Made by a program: the position numbers and the translations under genes. Source: Thecamonas trahens ATCC 50062 (lineage: Eukaryota; Apusozoa; Apusomonadida; Apusomonadidae). From it: a DNA stretch of 28,548 bases. Below the pieces are notes generated by a model. That model worked only from the letters and a program-made list of their open reading frames with translations. It made no database searches and was not told where the DNA came from. This document shows, in pieces, positions 15,749 through 22,611 of the stretch. Location of the stretch: positions 251,394 through 279,941 of the forward strand of contig NW_013657626.1 of NCBI RefSeq assembly GCF_000142905.1. The letters run 5' to 3'. Positions within the stretch are counted from its first letter, which is position 1. Every line of letters starts with the position of its first letter.

Positions 15749-17623
15749 ATGGCAGACCGCCCGGCTGGACTGTCTCGCCGCCGGGCCGCACGACGGGTGC
15801 CAGGCACGCCACCGCCGCCTTCTGCAAGCGAACGAGATGGGGACGGGCTAGGCGGGCGTGGTGGACGTGGTGGACGTGGTGGGCATGGTGGGCATGGTGG
15901 AGGCGGGCGAGGTCGTGGGCGAGGTCGTGGGCGGGGTCGTGGGCGAGGTCGTGGGCGAGGTCGTGGGCGCGGACGCGGACGCGGACGCGGACGCGGCTCC
16001 CGGGCTGGGCGGCTTGGATCGGGCACGGGTGGCGAGATGAAGGTGTCGGCCCGGCTGATGACTCGGCTGGATGGCGGTCGGTCGGCGTCGACGCCATCGC
16101 TGGCGATGGTGGCGGGGAGCGGGGTCGGTGGCGGAGATGTGGCGGGCAACGGAGACGGTGGCCTTGCTATGCGGTCGCGGACCTCGTCGCCGGCAAGCCT
16201 GCGAGCCGCAACATCGGGATCGGCGTCGGCGTCGGTGCCGGGCTCCTCCTCGGGCGCAGGGATAGGTGGCGGGCGGCGGCGCAGACGAGCCAGAGCGGTG
16301 CGATGGGCGACGACTTCAAGCAACATTGTACGCGACGCGCTCGAGGCACAGGACGGATGGGTCCGGGTCGAGCTCCCGCGGGAGACCGGGGCCCTGGGCG
16401 GGAGCGGGGCCCTGAGCTCGAGCGACGAGGGGTGGGATGTGCTGTGGGGCGACTGCAACACGGTGCGGGACGTAATGAGCGGGCGGCGGCTGGCGACGGG
16501 CGCACGGATCAACCACTTTCGCAATCACTACGAGCTGACGCGGAAGGATCTGATGACCAAGAACCTCAAGGCGAAGCGGCGGATGGCGATGAAGGCCGGC
16601 AACGCGGTGGCCGCGGCGTACTACGACATCCTCCCGGCGTCGTATGCACTCCCGCAAGACTACGCGCTGTTTCTGGAGGAGTTTCGACGGAGCCGTGGCG
16701 CGACGTGGATCATGAAGCCGATTGCGCGCTCGCAGGGCCGCGGCATCTTTCTGTTTAACAAGCTGTCGCAGGTATCGTCGTGGCGGAAGAACGCACCCGG
16801 GGTGGGCGCGATGGCGAGCAGTGGGGGTGGGTCGTCGTCGGGGGTGGCGACGCCGGCCGCTGCGGCTGCAGCGTCGGCCGGAGGCGACGCGTACGTTGTC
16901 CAGCAGTACGTCACCAACCCATACTTGATCGGCGGCAAGAAGTTCGACCTGCGGCTGTACGTGGCAGTTCTCTCGTACTCACCGCTGGTGGTGTACGTAT
17001 ACCGATCCGGCTTTGCGCGGTTCTCGTCGGTGCGGTTCAGCGCAGACGCCAGCGAGTTGTCCAACTCGCTGATGCATCTGACCAACGTGGCGGTGCAGAA
17101 GAAGTCCGCGTCTTACGCCGCCGAGTCGGGCGCCAAGTGGCGGCTGGCGAACCTCAAGCGGTACCTCCTGACGCGGCACTCTGCGTCGACAATCGACGCG
17201 GCTTTTGCGCGGATCCAAGAGCTGATTGTGGCCTCGCTCCGTGGAGTCGAGGAGGTCATTGCGTCGGACAAGGCCGCGTTTGAGCTCTACGGCTACGACG
17301 TGCTGCTCGACGACGAGCTGCGGCCGTGGCTCCTCGAAGTCAATGCCTCGCCGTCGATGTCTGCCGAGAACCAAGAAGACTACAACCTCAAGTTTGGGCT
17401 CATTTCGGACACGCTCGCCCTGCTCAACCTCGATGGCCTGCTTCCGACCCGGTATCCACTGCAAGTCGGCGGCTTTGATCTCGTGTACTGGAACGGCCCT
17501 CCTGCACGGCCTGACCCGCCACTCCTCACCTCGTTCCTTGGCGCGCGCAACGATCGCGAGACTCAGCTGCCAGAGCTGCTGGGGCCGTCATACGTGGTGC
17601 CGATGCCCGAGAGCAAGTTCTAG
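15749..17623 (+). CDS. TTLL9: tubulin tyrosine ligase-like protein, TTLL9 type (tubulin polyglutamylase)
   Basis: 624 residues from ATG 15749 (MADRPAGLSRRR). TTLL9 adds glutamate side chains to axonemal tubulin, using ATP and an ATP-grasp-like fold. The catalytic region starts near residue 190. Family motifs in order are: GWDVLWGDCNTVRDV; INHFRNHYELTRKDLMTKNL; TWIMKPIARSQGRGIFLF (about 320-337); NPYLIGGKKFDLRLYV (about 390-405); SLMHLTNVAVQKKS (about 440); FELYGYDVLLDDELRPWLLE and NASPSMSAENQEDY (about 510-545). IARSQGRGIFLF, QEDY and the late VGGFDLVYWNGP point to TTLL9 more than TTLL1. The first 185 residues are disordered and unlike animal TTLL9, with 15 consecutive Arg-Gly dipeptides after Gly/His-rich units. 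A Gly/Ser/Ala insertion (about 350-375) lies after the KLSQVSSW helix. The frame is open upstream without an ATG; ATG 16037 could be an alternative start that skips the RG tract. No intron is needed. Confidence 0.88.
   Translation: MADRPAGLSRRRAARRVPGTPPPPSASERDGDGLGGRGGRGGRGGHGGHGGGGRGRGRGRGRGRGRGRGRGRGRGRGRGRGRGSRAGRLGSGTGGEMKVSARLMTRLDGGRSASTPSLAMVAGSGVGGGDVAGNGDGGLAMRSRTSSPASLRAATSGSASASVPGSSSGAGIGGGRRRRRARAVRWATTSSNIVRDALEAQDGWVRVELPRETGALGGSGALSSSDEGWDVLWGDCNTVRDVMSGRRLATGARINHFRNHYELTRKDLMTKNLKAKRRMAMKAGNAVAAAYYDILPASYALPQDYALFLEEFRRSRGATWIMKPIARSQGRGIFLFNKLSQVSSWRKNAPGVGAMASSGGGSSSGVATPAAAAAASAGGDAYVVQQYVTNPYLIGGKKFDLRLYVAVLSYSPLVVYVYRSGFARFSSVRFSADASELSNSLMHLTNVAVQKKSASYAAESGAKWRLANLKRYLLTRHSASTIDAAFARIQELIVASLRGVEEVIASDKAAFELYGYDVLLDDELRPWLLEVNASPSMSAENQEDYNLKFGLISDTLALLNLDGLLPTRYPLQVGGFDLVYWNGPPARPDPPLLTSFLGARNDRETQLPELLGPSYVVPMPESKF
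15852..15997. repeat. GGTCGTGGGCGA / CGCGGA repeat encoding an RGG/RG tract
   Basis: Tandem units inside the TTLL9 N-terminus: GGACGTGGT-type units, then 12-bp GGTCGTGGGCGA units, then CGCGGA hexamers. They encode Gly-Arg-Gly, Gly-His-Gly and finally 15 consecutive Arg-Gly dipeptides. The mixture of Arg codons (CGA, CGT, CGG, CGC) suggests some age or selection on the protein, except for the uniform CGCGGA stretch at the end. Confidence 0.9.
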
Positions 17624-17983
17624 GATGTGTGTCTGCCGGATATGTCCCAATACCATGGGTGAGTCTACGCGCGGACGACGCAACCAAGCATGGCAAGCCA
17701 TCGCCTCTGCTCGTGCCGTCGCCCCGTCATGCCGCTTGCAGATCATTACGGCAGTATGCACATGCGGATGCACATGGATACGCGCATGCACATGCCGACC
17801 CATCACCATTGCCATGAGATCGACAATAATCAATCATGGCCCCCATCGCCCCCCCCCCCCCCCCCCCCCCCCTTCCCCCATAGTCCGTAGCGAGCCAGGC
17901 CAGTGACCGACCGACTGACCGGTGAGGCCGAGAACAGGAGCCAGAGCGACAAGCCGAGAGGACAGCACACCTTTCGCCAAGGG
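17624..17983. other. intergenic region between TTLL9 and the ORP5/8-like gene, with a C25 homopolymer
   Basis: 360 bp between two same-strand genes. It contains a CATGC/CACATG-rich stretch (about 17755-17800), a run of 25 C at 17848-17872, and the presumed ORP 5' leader. No convincing coding frame or RNA gene is seen. The TTLL9 polyadenylation site and ORP promoter are presumably here, but no clear motif marks them. Confidence 0.6.
17848..17872. repeat. C25 homopolymer
   Basis: Twenty-five consecutive C, about 110 bp upstream of the ORP start codon. The true length is uncertain because such runs are error-prone. Confidence 0.9.
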
Positions 17984-20736
17984 ATGGAGCGAGGCAAGAT
18001 GAGCCATGGCGAATCACGAGTGGAAGGCACAGTGAAGCTCCGGGGCATGTTCAAGCAGTGGACGACACGGTATGCTGTGCTTGTAGGCAGCACGCTGTCC
18101 ATCTTCAAGGACGCTACCAAGGCCGAGTGGGGCAAGGCCGAGGCAGCCATAGCGCTTGCCGGCAAGTGCACGGTGACCAAGAGGCAGACCAAGAAGGGAG
18201 GCTTCTGCTTCAAAGTCAAAGAACGTTCAGGCAAGAGTATCATGCATGGTGCTGCTGGGTACAAGGTTGACAATGCCATCTTCCGTGTCCCCACTCTCGC
18301 CATGCTCGACGCATGGCTTGTCGCCATCCGGGCTGCCATCAACGGCGAGTCCTTCCGTACGTCTCCGTCGCTGCCCTGTCGAGTCCCTCCCCTCCCCCCC
18401 ACCCCCCCCCCTTGCCACCATTACCACCATTACCACCAGGGAGGAGGGGTTGGGGGGTCATGGTGACTGCCTCAGTCCATGCCTGCACCTGTCGGTGCTG
18501 GGCTGGGTGGTGGTGGTCAGGAAGTCGCCAGGTGGAAATTTTCTTCCCAGTGGAAGCTGTTGTCACATGGCCACATGGGCTGCTGCTCTGATGGGGCGGT
18601 GGCGGGGGAAGGAGGGGGGGGGGGGGAGGGGGTTACCTCCGGTGGATGGTCGGGGCTGTGTATCAACTCGGGTTGTTGTCCACGTCATCAACCACATCAC
18701 CGTTGCCATCGCCATCGCCATCGCCATCGCCTTCACCACCGCCAGCACCGTCGCCAGCAACCAGCTCACACGCATCTGCATCACTCACACTACTACCACC
18801 ACTGCCACACACAACAGAGTCGCAGATCATCGTGTCGGGCAACACGCTCGCGTCGCGGGCGGCGGAGGACGGGCACTCGCACTCGGACGACGGCGGAGTG
18901 GCCGGGGCCTCAGCCGGTCCCTCGGGCAGCAAGGTCCGGCGGCGGCGGCAGGTCCGGGTCCGGCGGCGGCGCGGCGAGAAGAAGGCAGACTCGGGTGAGT
19001 TGCCTGTGATTGGGACGCGGTACGAGGATGAGGAGGCGGACTCTGAATCGATCGACCTCGGCGGCGACGAGATCCAGGGCGAGAACAAGGGCCTGGTCAA
19101 GACGCTTCTGAAGCAGGTCCGCCCCGGAATGGACCTGTCCAAGGTAGTCCTTCCGACGTTTATTCTGGAGCCGCGGTCGTTCCTGGAGAAGATGACCGAC
19201 TTTTTCGCCCACAATGACCTGCTCGCGGCGGTGACGACGTTTGACACGCCTGAGGCGCGGATGCTCCAACTGACGCGGTGGTACCTCTCGGGCTTCTACC
19301 TCGGGCCCAAGGGTGTGAAGAAGCCGTACAACCCGATTCTCGGCGAGACGTTCCGCTGCGCGTGGGACCTTGCGCCGACCGAGGCGCTGCCGTTCCCGTC
19401 GCGGACGCACTTTTATGCCGAGCAGGTCTCGCACCACCCGCCGATTTCGGCCTTTTACGTCGCCAACCGCAAGGCCGGCTTTGTGGTCAACACCGCCATC
19501 CGCTTCAAGTCGCGGTTCAACATCACCCACGTCCTTGCCATCATGTACGGCCGCGGTGTGATCACTCTCACCAACCGTGACGAGCAGTACGTGCTCAACT
19601 ACCCCAAGGCCAAGGCCTCGGGCTGGTTCACCACCCTCAAGTCGGAGATCACCGACAAGGTCACCATCGCATGCGAGAAGACCGGCTACGTCACCGAGCT
19701 CAAGTTCAAGGCCAAGCCCATGGTTGGCGGCACGTACAACGCCATCACCGGCCGCATTTACAAGCGCATGCCCTCGGGTGGCGAGGAGGTTTGCTACACC
19801 ATCTCGGGCAAGTGGAACGAGCGCATCGACTACACCGACGTCCGCACCGGTGGCACCTATGAGATGTGGGATACCGAGGGCAAGCGCGCAGCTCTCGTTC
19901 CCTACAAGCGCCCGGCCTACGACGAGCAGCTGCCGACCGAGTCGGTCAAGCTCTGGGCAAAGGTCACCCAGGCCATCATCGAGCAGGACCAGGTCGCCGC
20001 CACCGAGGAAAAGTACGTGCTTGAGCAGAAGCAGCGCGAGGACAAGATCGCCCGCGACGCTGCCGGCGAGGAGTGGCAGCTCATCAACTTTGTGCAGAAC
20101 GACCCGGACGTCACCCTCCCCGACTTTACCTACAAGCACCTCAACACCGCCCCGTTCGACTGGGACAACGAGGTCATGGAGGTCGAGGAGAACGGCATCA
20201 TTCGCTCAGTGACCAAGAACGAGCTCGACCGCCTCACTGGCTCGGGCGCCCGCTCGGGCTCGGACCGCGGCTCGGACTCGGGCTGGTCGTCGGACCTCGA
20301 CCGCGGTGCCGGCTCGTCCGACTACACCTACGACTACACCGACGAGTCGTACACGGCCTCGGACGACGACGGTGAGCTCTACCCGCTGCGCGCCTCCGAG
20401 TATGGCACGCTCACAGCCCGCGTCCGCGACACCCGCAAGGCCCACGAGGCCATCGCCGCCCAGGTGGCCACCCTCCTCGGCGACGTCGCCGACATCCGCG
20501 CAGACCTCAAGGCCCGTGACAAGGCCGACCGCAAGGCCCGCCGCGAGCTCAACTCGATCAAGTCGGCCATCTCCTCGCTCAAGTCCGACACCGAGCCCGA
20601 TGGCTGGTTCTCGCTCACCTTCCTCTTCAAGCTCTTCCTCGTCTTTTGGCTCCTCTACATCTCGTGGCACGAGTTCCCGTCGGCCTCGTCGTTTGTCCCG
20701 TCGCTGCCCTCGTTCCTCGGCGGCGACAGCTCGTAG
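17984..20736 (+). CDS. OSBPL8: oxysterol-binding protein-related protein, ORP5/8 type (PH + ORD + C-terminal membrane anchor), two exons
   Basis: Exons 17984-18356 and 18818-20736 join in phase 1 (split Gln codon) to give 763 residues. ORP5/8 proteins sit in the ER and exchange phosphatidylserine for PI4P at plasma-membrane contacts. A PH domain spans about residues 12-120 (VEGTVKLRGMFKQWTTRYAV to LDAWLVAIRAAI). A very basic cluster lies at about 163-180 (KVRRRRQVRVRRRRGEKK). The ORD starts about 233 (LPTFILEPRSFLEKM), with WYLSGFYLGPKGVKKPYNP, the signature EQVSHHPPISAFYV (about 325) and WNERIDYTD; EEKYVLEQKQRE and FDWDNEVMEVEENG match the family's late helices. Then come a Ser/Asp/Tyr-rich linker, a charged helix (about 650-715) and one membrane segment (about 719-741, SLTFLFKLFLVFWLLYI) with a short tail. 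In animal ORP5/8 the basic patch precedes the PH domain; here it follows. ATG 17999 is an alternative start. Confidence 0.88.
18614..18626. repeat. G13 run in the ORP intron
   Basis: Thirteen consecutive G flanked by more G-rich sequence (18601-18632). Confidence 0.85.
18705..18728. repeat. (GCCATC)4 hexamer repeat in the ORP intron
   Basis: Four perfect GCCATC units followed by degenerate GCC(T/A)(T/C)C units. Same style of hexamer as the GATGAC repeat in the EMC8/9 intron. Confidence 0.9.
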
Positions 20737-20797
20737 CTTGCATAAAACGAGGTTCCTCCCCCTACTTCTCTCACACTTGCGTGTCTTTGCTCCTCTC
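20737..20797. other. 61-bp convergent 3' spacer
   Basis: Only 61 bp separate the ORP stop (+) from the stop of the Lys/Ala-rich gene (-). ATAAAAC at 20742-20748 lies six bases after the ORP stop; no AATAAA is seen. The transcripts must overlap or end within a few dozen bases of each other. Confidence 0.75.
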
Positions 20798-22297
20798 TCA
20801 TCTGCCCACCACTGGCGTTGCCGGTGCGTTGGCTCCGCGCAGCTGCGAGGCCTGTCGCAGCACCCGGTGCTTCTTGGGCACCAGCCGCGAGCCTGCTGCA
20901 GCCCGCGGCGGCGTGAACGGTGGCACCGCCGAGCCGCCTTGGCCTGCTGCCGTCTGCGCCGTCAGGATCCGGTGCCGCTTGATAAAAGCAAACGGCATGG
21001 CGGCGGCGTTCGGCGAGACAACCGCGCCTGGGGACGCCGGCGTAGCCGCCTCGCCCGTCGGGAGCGCAACAACCGCCAGTGACGCCAGCGCGTGTGCCCG
21101 CCCGCGTCCTGCCGCCCGCGTCACCGGCGACGGTGGCGCAGAGAGCCGCACCCCATTTGGATTGTCGATCAGCTCCTCGTACTCCTCATACTCATACTCG
21201 ACGGCCTCGCCGCTCGACTTGCTACCCGAGCCGCGCGCTCCGCCGCTCAGCGCGCGCGATCGCTTGCTTGCTCCGGCTCGACCTCCTTGGCCCGTCGGCG
21301 CCTTGCGCTTTCGCGCTACACGCCCGTTTCCGTCGTCCGGCGTAAAGTCTGTCTCAAACGCCCGCTTCCGAGCCTCGGCTTCGGCTGCGGAGAGCCCAAC
21401 CAGAGCCTGCTCGCGGGCCGCCGCCGCTTTTTTTGCTGCTGCCGACTTGCCCTTGCCCTTGCTCGTCCCGCCAGCCGCCTTGCCCTTGCCCTTGCCCTTG
21501 CCCTTGCCCTTGCCCTTGCCCTTGCCTTTGCCCTTGCCCTTGCCCTTGGTTGCTGTGGCTTCGGGCGCCGTCGCAGGCGTTGCAGACACAGACTCAGCCT
21601 CGCCACCGGCAAGACTACCCGTCACCGCATCGGCGCCGGCACCAGAACCAGCCGGGGCAGCGGAAACAGGAGCTGCGGCGTCATTGGCGAGACCTGATGC
21701 CGGCAGAGACTGTGCCGCCAAAGGCTCCATTGTGCTGGACGCAGACGTCGCTGTTGCCGACGTCTTACCCTTGCCACCCTTAGCCTTGGGCTTGGCCCTA
21801 GCCTTGGGCTTTGGCTTGGCCTTGGGCTTTGGCTTGGGCTTGGCCTTGGGCTTGGCCTTGGGCTTTGGCTTGGCCTTGGTTTTGACCGCCTTTCCGCTCG
21901 CCGTCGCCTTTGTCGCCTTCCCCGTCGCCACCTTGTCCGCCGGCTTCCCCGCCGGCTTCCCCACCGGCTTGTCGGCCTGCTCGCCCTCCGAGTCGCCTTC
22001 CATGGCGGAGGCCACCAGCTCGCCTTTGCCGTCGGCCTTGCCACCGCCAGCCTCGCCTTCCCCGCCCAGACCCTCCGAGTCGTCTGCGTCTGCGGGAGCC
22101 GTCTCCTCTGTTGCGGTGGCTGTGGTGGTGGTGGTGGTGGTGGTGGTGGCCGTGGTGGTGGTGGCCGTGGTGGTGGCCGCCCCTGCCTCGTCCTTGTCTT
22201 TGTCCTTGTCCTCCTCCTCGTACTTGACGCCCTCCATGCGCTCAATCTGACGGATGTACATCTGGAGCATACGCTCCTCCCGTGTCAGCCGCGGCAT
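20798..22297 (-). CDS. low-complexity Lys/Ala/Gly/Thr-rich protein of unknown function
   Basis: 499 residues from ATG 22297 to TGA 20798. I do not recognise it. The N-terminus MPRLTREERMLQMYIRQIER is an ordered-looking helix; its TREER...I..IE.ME pattern faintly recalls the TREERK helix after the SET domain of KMT2E/SETD5, but no SET domain is present. Next come Asp/Lys repeats, a poly-Thr tract, an acidic segment, KPKAKP repeats (nt 21782-21880), an Ala/Ser linker and Lys-Gly dipeptide repeats (nt 21481-21548). Conservation-like signals return toward the C-terminus: AEAEARKRAFETDF, ARKRKAP, YEYEEYEELIDNPNG, and a duplicated motif FIKRHRIL (about residues 431-438) and VPKKHRVL (about 472-479). 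The basic, disordered composition suggests a nuclear, nucleic-acid- or chromatin-associated protein; this is inference. The minus strand is preferred because the opposite frame gives implausible Leu-Pro/Val-Ala repeats. Confidence 0.7.
   Translation of the reverse strand: MPRLTREERMLQMYIRQIERMEGVKYEEEDKDKDKDEAGAATTTATTTTATTTTTTTTTATATEETAPADADDSEGLGGEGEAGGGKADGKGELVASAMEGDSEGEQADKPVGKPAGKPADKVATGKATKATASGKAVKTKAKPKPKAKPKAKPKPKPKAKPKPKARAKPKAKGGKGKTSATATSASSTMEPLAAQSLPASGLANDAAAPVSAAPAGSGAGADAVTGSLAGGEAESVSATPATAPEATATKGKGKGKGKGKGKGKGKGKGKGKAAGGTSKGKGKSAAAKKAAAAREQALVGLSAAEAEARKRAFETDFTPDDGNGRVARKRKAPTGQGGRAGASKRSRALSGGARGSGSKSSGEAVEYEYEEYEELIDNPNGVRLSAPPSPVTRAAGRGRAHALASLAVVALPTGEAATPASPGAVVSPNAAAMPFAFIKRHRILTAQTAAGQGGSAVPPFTPPRAAAGSRLVPKKHRVLRQASQLRGANAPATPVVGR
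21481..21548. repeat. (TGCCCT)n hexamer repeat
   Basis: About eleven TGCCCT units (one TGCCTT variant). On the minus strand it reads AAG GGC and encodes consecutive Lys-Gly dipeptides of the Lys/Ala-rich protein. Confidence 0.95.
21782..21880. repeat. GGCTTGGCCTTG-type repeat encoding Lys-Pro/Lys-Ala
   Basis: Degenerate 6/12/18-bp units of GGCTTGGCCTTG and GGCTTTGGCTTG. On the minus strand they encode alternating Lys-Pro and Lys-Ala dipeptides. Confidence 0.9.
22122..22149. repeat. (GTG)9 trinucleotide repeat
   Basis: About nine GTG units, followed by further interrupted GTG runs to 22175. On the minus strand ACC codons give a run of nine Thr and neighbouring Thr tracts. Confidence 0.9.
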
Positions 22298-22508
22298 GTT
22301 GCCACTCGTCAAGTGTATGCCTATACCTTGCTCCCTATCTCCTGCCTTCCTCTGCGGCGAGGCTAGCCTGCAACGAGAGGTGGTGCGGTTGGGCCCAGCC
22401 GTGATGGGGAGATGGCCTCAACTCGCCAAAACGGCTTGCAGGCCGACGAGCCGACCAGCCATTGGCCACTTGCCCGCCGCTACAATGCGAGCGAGGATGG
22501 TGGAGACC

Positions 22509-22526
22509 TTCGAATACGCATTCGAA
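22509..22526. other. inverted repeat TTCGAAT-ACGC-ATTCGAA
   Basis: Two perfect 7-bp arms with a 4-base centre. It could be a dimeric transcription-factor site or a small RNA hairpin in the NUP98-96 3' UTR. Position (about 85 bp after the NUP98-96 stop, 210 bp before the next gene) allows either. Confidence 0.5.
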
Positions 22527-22554
22527 CCCGTGTGAATCTATGTGTGTATTCGTG

Positions 22555-22608
22555 GGTTTGGATCGAGGGGTTGGGTCGAGGGGTTTGGATCGACGGGTTG
22601 GATCGACG
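22555..22608. repeat. 27-bp tandem repeat just after the NUP98-96 stop
   Basis: Two 27-bp units, each made of a 14-mer and a 13-mer (GGTTTGGATCGAGG + GGTTGGGTCGAGG, then GGTTTGGATCGACG + GGTTGGATCGACG). It ends four bases before the NUP98-96 stop codon complement at 22612, so on the minus strand it begins the 3' UTR. Confidence 0.9.
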
Positions 22609-22611
22609 GGT

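Larger units (their letters stand above)
18357..18817 (+). other. intron of the ORP5/8-like gene
   Basis: A 461-base intron with GTACGT at the donor and ACAACAG at the acceptor. Splicing joins the PH exon to the ORD exon in phase 1. It holds a G13 run (18614-18626), (GCCATC)4 at 18705-18728 and a pyrimidine-rich 3' end. The downstream exon is open back to an ATG at 18646, but those upstream codons encode only Ser/Pro repeats from the microsatellite. Confidence 0.87.
22298..22611. promoter_or_regulatory. intergenic region: promoter side of the Lys/Ala-rich gene, 3' side of NUP98-96
   Basis: 314 bp between two minus-strand genes. ATTGG at 22461-22465 is a CCAAT box in the orientation of the downstream gene, about 165 bp before its ATG. 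A near-perfect palindrome sits at 22509-22526 and a GGTTTGGATCGA-type tandem repeat at 22555-22608. Function is not established by sequence. Confidence 0.45.

Noticed and set aside
17727-18402. minus-strand frames opposite ORP exon 1
   Set aside because: Antisense to a clear PH-domain exon, with poly-Gly from the C25 run; no domain content.
18646-18817. possible alternative start of ORP at ATG 18646, giving a PH-less form
   Set aside because: The codons encode Ser/Pro microsatellite sequence inside the intron. Phase-matched GT-AG splicing links the PH exon to the ORD exon, as in known ORP5/8 proteins. A minor alternative transcript cannot be excluded.
20646-22250. 534-residue plus-strand frame overlapping the ORP C-terminus
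   Set aside because: It overlaps the end of ORP in another frame and consists of Leu-Pro/Val-Ala repeats complementary to the Lys-Gly and Lys-Pro repeats; the minus-strand gene is more natural.
22555-22608. telomere-like GGTTTGG/GGTTGGG units
   Set aside because: Only four units, interrupted by ATCGA, between two ordinary genes; they do not form a telomeric array.
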